From Acidobacteriota bacterium (GTDB lineage: Bacteria; Acidobacteriota; Terriglobia; Terriglobales; Acidobacteriaceae): a DNA stretch of 39,017 bases. Made by a program: the position numbers and the translations under genes. The first letter of the stretch is position 1. Every line of letters begins with the position of its first letter. This document shows positions 26,201 through 33,993 of this stretch, in pieces. The stretch lies in assembly GCA_021806005.1 (NCBI GenBank), contig JAJZDM010000027.1:1-39017 (forward strand). The letters are read 5' to 3'. The notes under the pieces were generated by a model, which searched no databases, was not told where the DNA came from, and was given only the letters and a program-made list of their open reading frames with translations.

Positions 26201-27013
26201 GGGATTCTGGAGTTTATTGGAGGTGTGGATCGGTTCCTCTCGAAGGCTGGGTCGCTGGCGCAACTGGAAGGCGTTCCCCTGCCGGATGCCTCTACGATTC
26301 AGCCCTGGAGCATACCGGAACCGTTAGCGACCGACGGTTCGGCGCCGGCAGACGACGCCCCGACCACTGCCGCTGCGGCGATTCGGCTGCCGTGGATGCT
26401 GCTGCGACACCCGGAGACGATTCAGCCTGCGGCTCGATCCGTGCTGCCCAGCAGTGATATTCATACGCCTTCGGCGCAGACCTGGGGCCCGGTGATGGCA
26501 TGGATGGTTCTCCGTGCAGCGCCCTCACCGGCCTACGCTCTGGCGCTCTATGACACCCTGCGGTTGCGTCATGTCTTCGCTGAGGTCTTCTCGGCAATCG
26601 GAGTCCAGGGCGAGCAGGCGTGGCGGGCGGCGGCCATGGTGCGTGTGCTCCTGCTGATGAGCCGGTTTGGATCCTGCTCTGCCGCAGTGCGATCGGAGGA
26701 GTTCTGGAACGACGCCGATGCGCGCTGGCTGACAGGTATCCATGGTGATGTGGACGAACCCCAGTACTTTGTCCAGGAGAGCTTTGAATCCTTCGTATGC
26801 TGGTTGCTGCTGCCGGCGCTGATCGAGATTGGCCGGAAGCCCCAGATCGACGCCAAAGGCGCACAGGATGTGACCGCGATCGCCGCCAATCTGGCCTATA
26901 CGGCCCGAGTAGCGGGCTACCAGGTGCATCGGTTTATTGATGTGTTGCACACCAGCGACCTGAAGGAGCAGCACAAGGCGGACTTCGATCAGTTGAGCGC
27001 CGCAGACCAGTAG
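23267..27013 (+). CDS. Very large GH13 (alpha-amylase family) protein, specificity unknown
   Basis: 1248 residues; most GH13 enzymes have 450-700. Catalytic TIM barrel about 340-850: region I DMVPNHMG (D428, N432, H433), region II IIRFDAAMVLAK (R546, nucleophile D548), region III LLLAEAFW (acid/base E613), region IV SNPDE (D674). In region IV the usual His before Asp is Pro, as in the NTPD motif of GlgE-type enzymes. Residues 1-340 and 950-1248 match no domain I recognise. The N-terminal part is helical; the C-terminal part follows a basic linker near 945-965 (KPQRAAAKRSKK). There is no signal peptide, so it is cytoplasmic. TATAGT at 23222-23227 is a plausible -10. Possible substrates are alpha-glucans, maltose-1-phosphate or trehalose; none can be chosen. 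The S1 gene starts 25 bases after it. Confidence 0.85.
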   Translation: MEFHISRSIRERLNLDEVLFSFTGNVIFANVAAARRLADGLNAVRETEAAETSLEPGAPALPPIVHAGALFAMGLIDELSHALVARYRQQQDPAVMSEAMRWLAAEITPAESDRLLLQFVSEFPTVDVYQGQRTERQWLQSSSDGRPNIEVAFEELLLLWIANSNPAFKPFRRLFGDKLLQEKTAYRRATQQIPSFFIGRPKISSSLGSLLDALRAPMLASPDSLTGQLDYIIQAWAEILGEDLKRVLLAVDVLREEELAIWMQFHPAGPDWHRHAPPGRGNEGFLGDEYVGWDAELRRREQAPLIEYEAFSADQAWMPNVVLIAKSTYVWLEQLSKKYQRHIHRLDHIPDEELRLLSDRGITGLWLIGLWERSRASKTIKRLRGNREAVASAYSLRDYSIAQDLGGEEAFENLRYRAAMAGLRLASDMVPNHMGIDSSWVIEHPEWFLSRWDSPYPAYRFDGPDLSTDSRVEIKIEDHYYDQTDAAVVFRLHHHRQGVTRFLYHGNDGTMFAWNDTAQLDYSRAEVREHVIQVILSVARRFPIIRFDAAMVLAKRHVQRLWFPLPGAGGSIPSRAESAISQEAFDALMPHEFWREVVDRVAAEVPGTLLLAEAFWLLEGYFVRTLGMHRVYNSAFMNMLRDEENAKYRSYLKKTVEFDPDILKRYVNFMSNPDERTAIDQFGWGDKYFGVCVLLATLPGLPMFGHGQIEGFTERYGMDFKQARLDEQQNEGLMARHQQLIAPLLKNRRLFAESADFVLYDFWTGYGTVDENVFAYSNLCEDQRALILYNNRYGSTLGTIKSSVGFLDKQSGTLRQKSLFEGMRLPGDENAILAYRDAALGLEYLRRASDFRDHGLTLELRGYQHTVLLHWRHLQPSEAYPWDRLCDALHGTGVYNLDEALSQLRLQPLVDILHRTISEGTIRGFVIAAYSTLTQELERENQIDSQPDKPQRAAAKRSKKNVPLEPLTAGPEISVRQEGILEFIGGVDRFLSKAGSLAQLEGVPLPDASTIQPWSIPEPLATDGSAPADDAPTTAAAAIRLPWMLLRHPETIQPAARSVLPSSDIHTPSAQTWGPVMAWMVLRAAPSPAYALALYDTLRLRHVFAEVFSAIGVQGEQAWRAAAMVRVLLLMSRFGSCSAAVRSEEFWNDADARWLTGIHGDVDEPQYFVQESFESFVCWLLLPALIEIGRKPQIDAKGAQDVTAIAANLAYTARVAGYQVHRFIDVLHTSDLKEQHKADFDQLSAADQ

Positions 27014-27038
27014 AGAATACGGTTCGTGACAAAATGGA

Positions 27039-28778
27039 ATGCAGATGAACTTGCCTGACGAAACCCTCCCTGCGGCTTCCTCAGCCGCTGATGTTCCTGA
27101 CGCAGCCGCCGAGCCTGCCGCTGCGTCCACCGCCTCCTTCGCCGAGCAACTCTCCGAGTTTGAGCAGAGCCATTCGCATCGGAGCGAGGGTGATACCCGG
27201 CAGTTGCAGGGCACCGTTGTCTCCGTCGATGCGGAGTTTGTCTACCTTGACATCGGATACAAGACGGAGGGCATTCTTGCTCGCGACTCCTTTGCGAACC
27301 ATGGCGAAGATCTGCCCCTGGGGAGCACCTTCAAGGTCTCGGTAAAGGGGCGCAATCCGGAGGGCTACTATGAGCTCTCGTTGCTGCGGGTGGCCCAGGC
27401 TACCGACTGGCCATCGCTGGAGCAGGCCTTTGCCCAGAAGACAGCGGTAGCGGGAGTGGTGACGGGGGTGGTGAAGGGAGGTCTGAGCGTGGACCTCGGG
27501 GTCCGGGCCTTTCTTCCCGCGTCACGCAGTGGAACCAGGGATGCCGCGGAGATGGAGAAGCTGGTGGGGCAGCCGATCACCTGCCGCATCACCAAACTGG
27601 ATACGGTAGAAGAGGATGTCGTGGTTGACCGGCGCTCGGTGCTCGAAGAGGAGGCTCTCGTTCTCCAGCAGAGCCGCTTCTCCGCCCTGCGAGAGGGAGA
27701 GGTTGTGCGGGGAACGGTGCGCAGCTTTGCGCCTTATGGAGCGTTTGTCGAGCTGGGCGGAATCGATGGACTACTGCACATCAGCGATATGGCCTGGAGC
27801 CGGATGAGTTCCGCGGAGGATCTGCTCAGCCTGGGAGAGTCCATCGACGTAAAGATTCTCAGCGTAGACCCGGAGACCCGGCGCATCTCCCTGGGATTGA
27901 AACAACTGCAGCCTGAGCCGTGGGAGCGTGTGCCGGAGAGGTATCTGGCTGGGCAGCGCGTCACCGGAACCGTGACCCGCCTGATGGACTTTGGAGCGTT
28001 TGTGGAGTTGGAACCAGGCATCGAGGGCCTTATCCACGTCTCGGAGATGTCCTGGGTGAGGAAAGTACGCAAGCCCAGCGATTTGCTGAAGGTGGGCGAT
28101 ACCGTGGACGCGATGATTCTTGCGGTGAACGTCGCCGAGAAGCGAATCTCCCTGGGACTGAAGCAGGCCCTGGGTGATCCGTGGAGTGATGTGCCGCAGA
28201 GGTTCCCGGCCGGCGCGTCGATCCAGGGGCCGGTGACGCGCCTGACGAAGTTTGGTGCTTTTATTCAACTCGGCGAAGGCGTAGAGGGTCTGGTCCATGT
28301 GAGCGAGATCAGCGCCGAGCGCAGGATCCAGCATCCCCAGGATGTGTTGCGGGTTGGTGAGACGGTCAAGGTGCTGGTGTTGGGCCTGGACGTTGAGAAG
28401 CGACAGATACGGCTGAGCATCAAGCAACTCGCGCCCACCGGACTGTCAGAGTATCTGGAAGAGCACAAGCCGGGCGATCTCGTCTCCGGCCGCGTGGTTT
28501 CAATTTCCAGCGCCGGGCAGTCCGCAGAACCCGTAGTGGTGGAGTTGGGAGAAGGTGTTCGCGCCCAGTGCTTCCTCTCCATCGTTCCTGCTCCGGCTGA
28601 GGATACCGACAGTTCCGGCGCCGACCTCTCCCGGTTGACGTCGATGCTGAGTGCTCGCTGGAAGGGCGGCACGGCTTCCACCGCGAAGGTTGAACCTCTG
28701 GCCCCAGGTCAGATTCGCAGCTTTCAGATTACAAAGCTGGACCGCGACTCCCAGTTGATCGAGTTGAAACTCACCTGA
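27039..28778 (+). CDS. rpsA: S1 RNA-binding domain protein, probable ribosomal protein S1
   Basis: 579 residues with six S1 (OB-fold) repeats: about 53-118, 136-199, 220-288, 305-375, 392-463, and a degenerate last one at 478-575. Repeats 3-5 are canonical (YGAFVELGGIDGLLHISDM, FGAFVELEPGIEGLIHVSEM, FGAFIQLGEGVEGLVHVSEI). The layout and length fit ribosomal protein S1, which unfolds mRNA at the 30S subunit. The poorly conserved last repeat, the acidic/Ala-rich lead (1-50), and absence of the usual cmk or ihfB neighbours leave a paralogue possible. Start ATG 27039 or 27045; GGAA lies 5 bases before the second. It lies 25 bases after the GH13 gene and may be co-transcribed with it. Confidence 0.8.
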   Translation: MQMNLPDETLPAASSAADVPDAAAEPAAASTASFAEQLSEFEQSHSHRSEGDTRQLQGTVVSVDAEFVYLDIGYKTEGILARDSFANHGEDLPLGSTFKVSVKGRNPEGYYELSLLRVAQATDWPSLEQAFAQKTAVAGVVTGVVKGGLSVDLGVRAFLPASRSGTRDAAEMEKLVGQPITCRITKLDTVEEDVVVDRRSVLEEEALVLQQSRFSALREGEVVRGTVRSFAPYGAFVELGGIDGLLHISDMAWSRMSSAEDLLSLGESIDVKILSVDPETRRISLGLKQLQPEPWERVPERYLAGQRVTGTVTRLMDFGAFVELEPGIEGLIHVSEMSWVRKVRKPSDLLKVGDTVDAMILAVNVAEKRISLGLKQALGDPWSDVPQRFPAGASIQGPVTRLTKFGAFIQLGEGVEGLVHVSEISAERRIQHPQDVLRVGETVKVLVLGLDVEKRQIRLSIKQLAPTGLSEYLEEHKPGDLVSGRVVSISSAGQSAEPVVVELGEGVRAQCFLSIVPAPAEDTDSSGADLSRLTSMLSARWKGGTASTAKVEPLAPGQIRSFQITKLDRDSQLIELKLT

Positions 28779-28807
28779 GTCTCCTTCCGATCACCTGAAG
28801 AGTTCTG

Positions 28808-28823
28808 GAACCCCGCTGGGTTC
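28808..28823. terminator. Short hairpin between convergent S1 and rsmE genes
   Basis: GAACCC-CGCT-GGGTTC, extendable by two pairs past a bulge, 30 bases after the S1 stop. No T tract follows; weak candidate for a shared terminator. Confidence 0.35.
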
Positions 28824-28906
28824 AGGGCCCGGTCAATCCGTGTCCGCAAAGCCAGCGCTCTACTCCGATCTCTCCTCCGGATATGCTTCTCCAGCGATGA
28901 GTTGGC

Positions 28907-29635
28907 TCACGAATCCTGCAGCATCGCCGCGCAGACGGCCAGGGCGGCGATTGCCGCCGTCTCCGCGCGCAGTATCCGGGGCCCCAGCGTCACATGCTTC
29001 CAACCACTCTGGCTGAACAGCGCCATCTCCTCGGCCGTCCATCCACCTTCCGGGCCAATGGCCAGCGCGACCGGCAGGTTCTCGCCGAGCGGCCCACGGG
29101 CCAACTCGTTGCGCAGCGAGTTCTCCTGCTCGGTCTCCGCCAGCAGCAGCCTCCGCTCCGCGCTCACCATTCCCAGCGCCGTCTTCAGCGGCGCCGGATC
29201 GTCCACCGCCGGCACGTCACTGCGGCGCGATTGTTGCGCGGCCTCCCGCACAATCCTTCTCCACCGTTCTACCCGCCTGGCAGCAGCCTGAGCCAGATGC
29301 TTCTCCGTTCTCCGGGCGATCACCGGCGTTACTCGAGCCGCTCCCAGCTCGGTAGCCTTCTCGATTCCCCACTCCATGTGATCGAACTTGAAGACAGCCA
29401 TCAGCAGATGTACCCGCAGAGATGCCTCCGTCTCCAACTGTTCCTTGAGAGCAAACACCACCTCGCTCTCCGTGGCAGAAAGAACCTCGGCGCGATGTAG
29501 AAACCCGTTTGCGACTACGTCAAATATCTGTCCCGGCTGGGCCCGCAGGACGCGCGCCAGGTGAGCGGCCTGCTCTCCTTGCAGGCTGGCGCTGGTCTCC
29601 GTCCAGGTATCGGCAATCCATCGTCTTCTGGTCAT
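28907..29635 (-). CDS. rsmE: 16S rRNA (uracil-1498-N3)-methyltransferase
   Basis: SpoU-like knotted methyltransferase that modifies U1498 of 16S rRNA in the assembled 30S subunit using SAM. 242 residues, like E. coli RsmE (243). The N-terminal PUA-like domain (HLARVLRAQPGQIFDVV), KATELGAARVTPVIARRT, and the knot motifs LAIGPEGGW and LGPRILRAETA are all visible. Start ATG 29635; an upstream extension of 11 codons has no support. A weak own promoter (TTGCAG and TATGCT, 15-base spacer, 29642-29668) is possible. A stronger promoter at 29848-29876 also points toward it but is followed by an intrinsic terminator. Confidence 0.95.
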   Translation of the reverse strand: MTRRRWIADTWTETSASLQGEQAAHLARVLRAQPGQIFDVVANGFLHRAEVLSATESEVVFALKEQLETEASLRVHLLMAVFKFDHMEWGIEKATELGAARVTPVIARRTEKHLAQAAARRVERWRRIVREAAQQSRRSDVPAVDDPAPLKTALGMVSAERRLLLAETEQENSLRNELARGPLGENLPVALAIGPEGGWTAEEMALFSQSGWKHVTLGPRILRAETAAIAALAVCAAMLQDS

Positions 29636-29705
29636 GGGTCCAGCATACTGTGTCACCGCGGGCTGCAATACATCGCGGATGCAGCTTCTTCTCGGAACGA
29701 CACGG

Positions 29706-29841
29706 AAAACACATCAGGGAACGCTTCAAAAGCGTTCCCTGAGTGTGTTGCCTTTGCTTTGGTGCTTTGCCTTGGTTGCGTTTGCCTGCGCTCCCAATCG
29801 ATGCTGAACATCGACGCTGCTCCATGCTGTAGAGAGCAGCT
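29706..29841 (-). ncRNA. Candidate small RNA, or attenuated leader of rsmE
   Basis: Predicted transcript of about 135 nt from the promoter at 29848-29876 to the terminator at 29709-29749. Reading 5' to 3' on the minus strand: hairpin 1 GCTGCTC/GAGCAGC (29840-29834 with 29822-29816, 11-base loop); hairpin 2 TCGATG-TTCAG-CATCGA (29814-29798); an unpaired A-rich linker (about 29797-29750) with repeated CAAAGC/GCAAAG words; then the terminator stem. This is the layout of many trans-acting small RNAs. It is also the layout of a riboswitch-type leader, because rsmE begins 70 bases further on. It matches no RNA family I recognise (not tmRNA, 6S, SRP or RNase P). Confidence 0.5.
29709..29749 (-). terminator. 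Intrinsic terminator with 13-bp perfect stem
   Basis: TCAGGGAACGCTT (29714-29726), loop CAA, AAGCGTTCCCTGA (29730-29742). After a one-base bulge the stem can extend by AACACA/TGTGTT. On the minus strand it is followed by TGTGTTTT, a usable U tract; the plus-strand side is less T-rich. It is the strongest hairpin in the window and has no protein gene ending at it. Confidence 0.7.
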
Positions 29842-29847
29842 AACGAA

Positions 29848-29876
29848 GGTATAGTTTTCCTGCGCCGAAGAGTCAA
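29848..29876 (-). promoter_or_regulatory. Sigma-70-type promoter reading leftward
   Basis: On the minus strand TTGACT (29876-29871), exactly 17 bases, then TATACC (29853-29848). A run of seven T lies just upstream of the -35 (29884-29878), like an UP element. Expected start near 29841. It is among the best hexamer pairs in the window. Confidence 0.65.
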
Positions 29877-29884
29877 GAAAAAAA

Positions 29885-30522
29885 GGAGGTGGCGCATCGA
29901 ATTTTTTCGCGAAACTTCCTCCGTTCCGCAGAGAGCATCCTCCTCGAGGACGAATTGCTCTCGGAAAGTCGAGCGGGAAACAAGTCTTGCTGCATGGATG
30001 CTGCCATCACCGAACGCTGTTTTCACTATCCTTGCAACACCTCTGCTTCACTCCTGATGGACGCTGTGCTCGACAGAGCGTCGCCACAAACCTCATGCCA
30101 GCGCACGCTGTCAGGTGGAGAGCGGTTCCGTGCCGCCACCGCATCGGCCACAAGAAGGTGCGAAGACCTGTTTGGTCTTGCCCACGCTCTCCGTCACTGC
30201 GGCAGATCGCTACATGAAGATGCCTTCTTCAGGGAATCGCGTGCTCAAGCTGACGCCAGATTCTGACCGCATCTCTGCCGCTCGGATTGCGTCCGCTGCT
30301 CTGGAAGCACAGACTCTCCGTTGCGCTGCGGCACAGAGCATGCAGCCATCTCCATCTATCTCCTCGGTTCGCACCCGGCTCCACTCAGTCTGATTCGAGC
30401 GTCGTATACTACGTGGTGCCACAGCGCAGAGACGCCTAACGGCTCTCTGCGTCTCATCATCGCCGTTGGCAATCCGGATGGGCGCTTTCTTCTCCCCCCT
30501 TTCCCGGTCGGCTGGAGTCCTT
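29885..30522. other. Gene-poor stretch upstream of the thiolase
   Basis: About 640 bases with no convincing protein. Small open frames on both strands lack ribosome sites and family character. At 29883-29891 the plus strand has AAGGAGGTG, fully complementary to the 16S rRNA tail, but no ATG follows; GTG overlaps it and ATC is 6 bases on. An 8-bp inverted repeat CGCAGAGA/TCTCTGCG is at 30425-30451, about 70 bases before the thiolase. TATACT near 30406 may be a -10 with a poor -35. It may be a decayed gene or hold another RNA; I cannot tell. Confidence 0.4.
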
Positions 30523-31719
30523 ATGCGCGAAGTCGTCATCGTCAGTGCCGCCCGAACACCGGTCGGCAAGTTTCTTGGCTCCCTCTCACACCTCTCTGCC
30601 GTAGAACTCGGCGCCATCGCCGTGCGTGCGGCTGTAGAACGCACCGCTCTTCAGGGGGCCGCGGTGGATCCCTCCCAGGTAACCGACTGCATCATGGGAT
30701 GTGTTCTGCCCGCAGGTCTGGGGCAGAACCCAGCACGTCAGGCCGCTCTGGGCGCCGGCCTTTCTGACGCCACGTCAGCCTTCACCATCAACATGGTATG
30801 CGGCTCGGGGCTGAAGGCCATCGCCCTTGCGGCGCAAGCCATCGCCGCCGGCGATGCAGAGATCGTCGTCGCCGGCGGCATGGAGTCCATGTCGAACGCT
30901 CCTTATCTTCTTCCCAAGGTACGTACGGGGCTCCGAGCCGGCGATGCGCAGATCATCGACTCCATGATCCAGGACGGCCTGTGGTGCGCCCTGGATCACC
31001 AGCACATGGGAATGACCGCCGAGTTGGTAGCTGAGAAACACTCCATCACCCGCGGAGAGCAGGACGAGTACGCCCTCCACTCCCATCGCAAGGCCGCCGC
31101 TGCGCAACAGGCGGGACGCTTTGAAGCTGAGATGATTCCCATCACGCTCCCCGCCAGGAAGGGCGCATCTCCTGCCATACTGGACCACGATGAGAGCATT
31201 CGTCCGGATGCATCCCTGCAGTCCCTCGCTGCCCTGAAGCCGGCATTCAAAGCCGATGGAACCGTTACCGCAGGCAACGCTCCAGGGATGAACGACGCCG
31301 CAGCCGCCGTTCTCCTGATGACTGCTGAGCGGGCCGATCAACTGCATCTGAAACCGCTGGCCACCCTGCGTGCCCAGGCCAGCAGCGGTGTAGCTCCACG
31401 CTGGGTAATGCTGGCTCCCGTCAGCGGTGTGCAGAAGTTGATGGCCCGCACCGGGTGGTCGCTCCAGGATGTCGATCTCTTTGAACTCAACGAAGCTTTC
31501 AGCGTCCAGGCGCTGGGTGTCACTCGCGAACTCGGTCTGTCTCTGGACCGCATCAACGTCAACGGTGGAGCTGTCGCCATCGGTCATCCCATCGGAGCCA
31601 GCGGAGCCCGCATCCTGGTCACCCTGCTCCATGAGATGCAGCGCCGCGACGCTCACAAGGGAGTAGCCGCACTGTGCCTGGGTGGCGGCAACTCCGTTGC
31701 CATGGCCGTGGAGCGATAA
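30523..31719 (+). CDS. Acetyl-CoA acetyltransferase (thiolase)
   Basis: Condenses two acetyl-CoA to acetoacetyl-CoA or runs the reverse in fatty-acid and ketone breakdown. 398 residues, normal for AtoB/PhaA-type biosynthetic thiolases. The acylated nucleophile C93 sits in [10 protein letters not shown]. The NEAFSVQAL motif, H355 in [12 protein letters not shown] and C385 in CLGGGNS complete the active site. The last motif reads NS where CIGGGQG is usual. Start ATG 30523 has GGAG five bases upstream; the frame extends 19 codons further without support. It is a single gene with no dehydrogenase partner nearby. Confidence 0.94.
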   Translation: MREVVIVSAARTPVGKFLGSLSHLSAVELGAIAVRAAVERTALQGAAVDPSQVTDCIMGCVLPAGLGQNPARQAALGAGLSDATSAFTINMVCGSGLKAIALAAQAIAAGDAEIVVAGGMESMSNAPYLLPKVRTGLRAGDAQIIDSMIQDGLWCALDHQHMGMTAELVAEKHSITRGEQDEYALHSHRKAAAAQQAGRFEAEMIPITLPARKGASPAILDHDESIRPDASLQSLAALKPAFKADGTVTAGNAPGMNDAAAAVLLMTAERADQLHLKPLATLRAQASSGVAPRWVMLAPVSGVQKLMARTGWSLQDVDLFELNEAFSVQALGVTRELGLSLDRINVNGGAVAIGHPIGASGARILVTLLHEMQRRDAHKGVAALCLGGGNSVAMAVER

Positions 31720-31866
31720 AGCGGTTTCAGAGACAGGTAACGCGATGCCTGGAGATCCATCGGCGTCCGCCTGAATCTCCGGGGTCCCGGCAGGCCATCC
31801 AGTTGGAGCGGAAGGAGTCGCGCTTCGACGTAGCGGCCATGCGTTCCACCTGCAGGAGCGATGGGG

Positions 31867-32700
31867 TTAAGCCGCCCGCTGTTCCATGCGGCGTTTCCAG
31901 GAGTAGGCCAGCCGCGCCATCACCCCTGAAACCAGGTAACCAAGCGCCATGACCAGCAGGGCAGTCTGATGCCACTCGGCCACGACGCCGATGATCACCA
32001 CCACCAGCGCCAGCAGGCGGCCCGGCTTTCGAGTGCTCATATCAATCTCTTTGCCGCTCCAGAACCGCCAACTGCTGACCATCAGAAACCCGGTGAAGGC
32101 TACCAGCCCCAGCCACACCAGTGAGATCCAAAGGTTATGAACGGGAGAGCCGGCTTCAAAGTGAATGACGGCTGCAAGAACACCGGCCGCCGCCGGAATT
32201 GGCATTCCTACAAAGTACTTTCGGCCCGGCAGACCCGGGTTGCGCGGCTGCGGGTTGACGCTGATGTTGAACCGCGCCAGACGGCTGGCGCCACAGATAA
32301 GAAATAAAAAACACACCACGATGCCAAAGTGCATCACCCGGCCTTCGATCACGGGATGGCCGCTGGGAGGAACCTGCCGCACCCCCCAGAGATACGCCAG
32401 CAGGCTGGGAGCAACGCCGAAGGTGATCACGTCCGCGAGCGAATCCAACTCCTTGCCAAACTCGCTGGAGGTGTTGGTCATACGGGCGATGCGCCCGTCC
32501 AGACCATCAAAGACGATGGCGAAGATGATTGCCAGCGCAGCGCGGTCAAAGGCCATCGAGGACAGCGCGGGGTTGCCGACCACCGTACCGCGGATGCTCT
32601 CCATGATGACGTAATAGCCCAGCGCAATGCTGCCCGCAGTGAACAACGACGGAAGGATATACATGCCGCGCCGCGATGAGAAGTGCGTCTCTTGCTCCAT
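31867..32700 (-). CDS. pssA: CDP-diacylglycerol-serine O-phosphatidyltransferase
   Basis: Membrane enzyme making phosphatidylserine from CDP-diacylglycerol and serine. 277 residues with about eight hydrophobic segments. The CDP-alcohol phosphotransferase motif is complete: D65, D68, G69, A72, R73, G82, D86, D90 (DGLDGRIAR then FGKELDSLAD). SRLARFN and PGLPGRKYFVGMPIPAAAG are typical of the Gram-positive-type PssA subclass. Its ATG shares one base with the psd stop (TGATG), so translation is probably coupled. The 147-base gap after it, before the convergent thiolase, holds only a weak inverted repeat (GGAGAT 31751 with ATCTCC 31775). Confidence 0.95.
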   Translation of the reverse strand: MEQETHFSSRRGMYILPSLFTAGSIALGYYVIMESIRGTVVGNPALSSMAFDRAALAIIFAIVFDGLDGRIARMTNTSSEFGKELDSLADVITFGVAPSLLAYLWGVRQVPPSGHPVIEGRVMHFGIVVCFLFLICGASRLARFNISVNPQPRNPGLPGRKYFVGMPIPAAAGVLAAVIHFEAGSPVHNLWISLVWLGLVAFTGFLMVSSWRFWSGKEIDMSTRKPGRLLALVVVIIGVVAEWHQTALLVMALGYLVSGVMARLAYSWKRRMEQRAA

Positions 32701-33365
32701 CAGTTCCGTCCATGCGAGGAGTTCTTCGCTGTATTCTCGCCGTACCCCGGCAAGATTCCCAGAATGGAGCTTCCGCCCTTGACCCTGTCGCCCGGCTTTA
32801 CTCGCAGTTCGACATCGGCGGGCATCAGGACATCCACGCGCGAACCGAACTTGATCAGGCCCATACGCTGCCCGCGCAGCACCAGGTCACCCGTCTTCAG
32901 GTCGCACACAATGCGACGCGCCAGCAGGCCGGCAATCTGCTTGAAGCTGACGATGGACTGGCCATCGTCGATGACAATCATCGCCTGCTCATTCATCACT
33001 GCGGACTCTGGATTCATGGCGTTGAGGAACTCCCCCTCACGATACTCCACCCTCGTCACCTTTCCGCTGATCGGAACCCGATTGACGTGAACATCAAACA
33101 CGCTCAGGAAGATGCTGACCCGGAACCGGCTGCCCGATGTAGTCTCAATCCACTCCGCACCCTCGACTTTGCCGTCCGCCGGAGAGACGATCAGGCCATC
33201 TCCGCTGGGGATCCGGCGTTCCGGATCACGGAAGAACCAGAGGAAAAACGCCGCCAGAAGAACCGGAATCAGCGTGAGGCTGACCCAGTGCGTCCCCAGA
33301 TACACGATCACGGCAACGCTCAGCAGCGCTGCTCCGTAGTAAAACCCATCCCGAACCATAGGCAT
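32700..33365 (-). CDS. psd: Phosphatidylserine decarboxylase, short (archaeal-type) form
   Basis: Converts phosphatidylserine to phosphatidylethanolamine. 221-residue proenzyme that self-cleaves between G174 and S175 (KFGSRVDVL) to form the pyruvoyl group on the small chain. H93 in [11 protein letters not shown] and D64 in SPADGKV are the conserved processing residues. Two hydrophobic segments (about 8-24 and 28-45) anchor it to the membrane. ATG 33365 has AAAGG eight bases upstream; a second ATG two codons on is possible. It directly precedes pssA in the same transcript, so the two consecutive steps of PE synthesis are made together. Confidence 0.95.
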   Translation of the reverse strand: MPMVRDGFYYGAALLSVAVIVYLGTHWVSLTLIPVLLAAFFLWFFRDPERRIPSGDGLIVSPADGKVEGAEWIETTSGSRFRVSIFLSVFDVHVNRVPISGKVTRVEYREGEFLNAMNPESAVMNEQAMIVIDDGQSIVSFKQIAGLLARRIVCDLKTGDLVLRGQRMGLIKFGSRVDVLMPADVELRVKPGDRVKGGSSILGILPGYGENTAKNSSHGRN

Positions 33366-33397
33366 CGATTATACCTTTGCAGCATGGACTGATAACG

Positions 33398-33949
33398 TCA
33401 TTCCCCGGCGCGAAGCTCTCCTGCCCTCTGTACCGTCGTCAGGTCGGCTGTCATGAGAATGGCATCCTCGATGGGGTCTCGATAGTACCTTCGACGTGCC
33501 CCCTGCTCGGCAAATCCCAGGGTTCGGTAGAGCGCCAGAGCAACCGCATTGGAGGCTCGAACCTCCAGTTCCATGGTTCTGGCTCCCTGCACTCTGGACC
33601 ATTCCATCACCTGACGGCACAACGTCCTTCCCAGGCCCTGACCGCGGGCGGAGAGCAACGTGGCAACACTCTCCAACTCTGACAACTCCCCGGCACAACA
33701 GGCGACGGAAAAGCCCAGAATGAGTTGGCCGCTCTTCGCCTTGTCCTCACCCTCTACGACAAAACAGGCGCGGATGGGTCGGCATCCCTGCTGCCCGGAG
33801 AGTATCTGCAGCCAACTGGCCGTACTCCAATGAGGAGCCTCGGAGCACTCCTGCTGGAGTGTCAGGATCCCCTCCAGATCGCCAGGAGTGGCAGGGCGCA
33901 CCCTCCAGTTGAGGGCCGGTCTCCATTCGCTGGTCGTGTCATGGGTCAT
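33398..33949 (-). CDS. rimI: GNAT acetyltransferase, probable ribosomal-protein-alanine N-acetyltransferase
   Basis: 183 residues. Acetyl-CoA-binding motif A is LLSARGQGLGRTLCRQVM, followed by LEVRASNAVALALYRTLGF and RRRYYRDPIEDAILM, the usual RimI C-terminal pattern. RimI acetylates the N-terminus of ribosomal protein S18 or acts on TsaD. The N-terminal stretch WRVRPATPGDLEGILTLQ is standard for the family. ATG 33949 has GGAG five bases upstream and is preferred to ATG 33976. The position just after tsaB is a common bacterial arrangement and supports the name. Confidence 0.87.
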   Translation of the reverse strand: MTHDTTSEWRPALNWRVRPATPGDLEGILTLQQECSEAPHWSTASWLQILSGQQGCRPIRACFVVEGEDKAKSGQLILGFSVACCAGELSELESVATLLSARGQGLGRTLCRQVMEWSRVQGARTMELEVRASNAVALALYRTLGFAEQGARRRYYRDPIEDAILMTADLTTVQRAGELRAGE

Positions 33950-33993
33950 GACGGCTCCACAGGTCTTATTCTGCATGGCAGCTCTGGTTCGAG

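Noticed and set aside
29520-30026. Minus-strand frame of about 168 codons spanning the small RNA region
   Set aside because: It overlaps the 5' part of rsmE, runs through the terminator hairpin and the promoter, and has a nonsense-like composition.
29885-30465. RNase P RNA, tmRNA, 6S or SRP RNA
   Set aside because: None of the conserved segments I know for these RNAs (for example the P4 pairing of RNase P, or the tmRNA tag and T arm) could be found on either strand.
30210-30644. Minus-strand frame of about 144 codons overlapping the thiolase start
   Set aside because: Arg/Ala/Ser-rich with no motif or ribosome site, and it overlaps the well-supported thiolase N-terminus.
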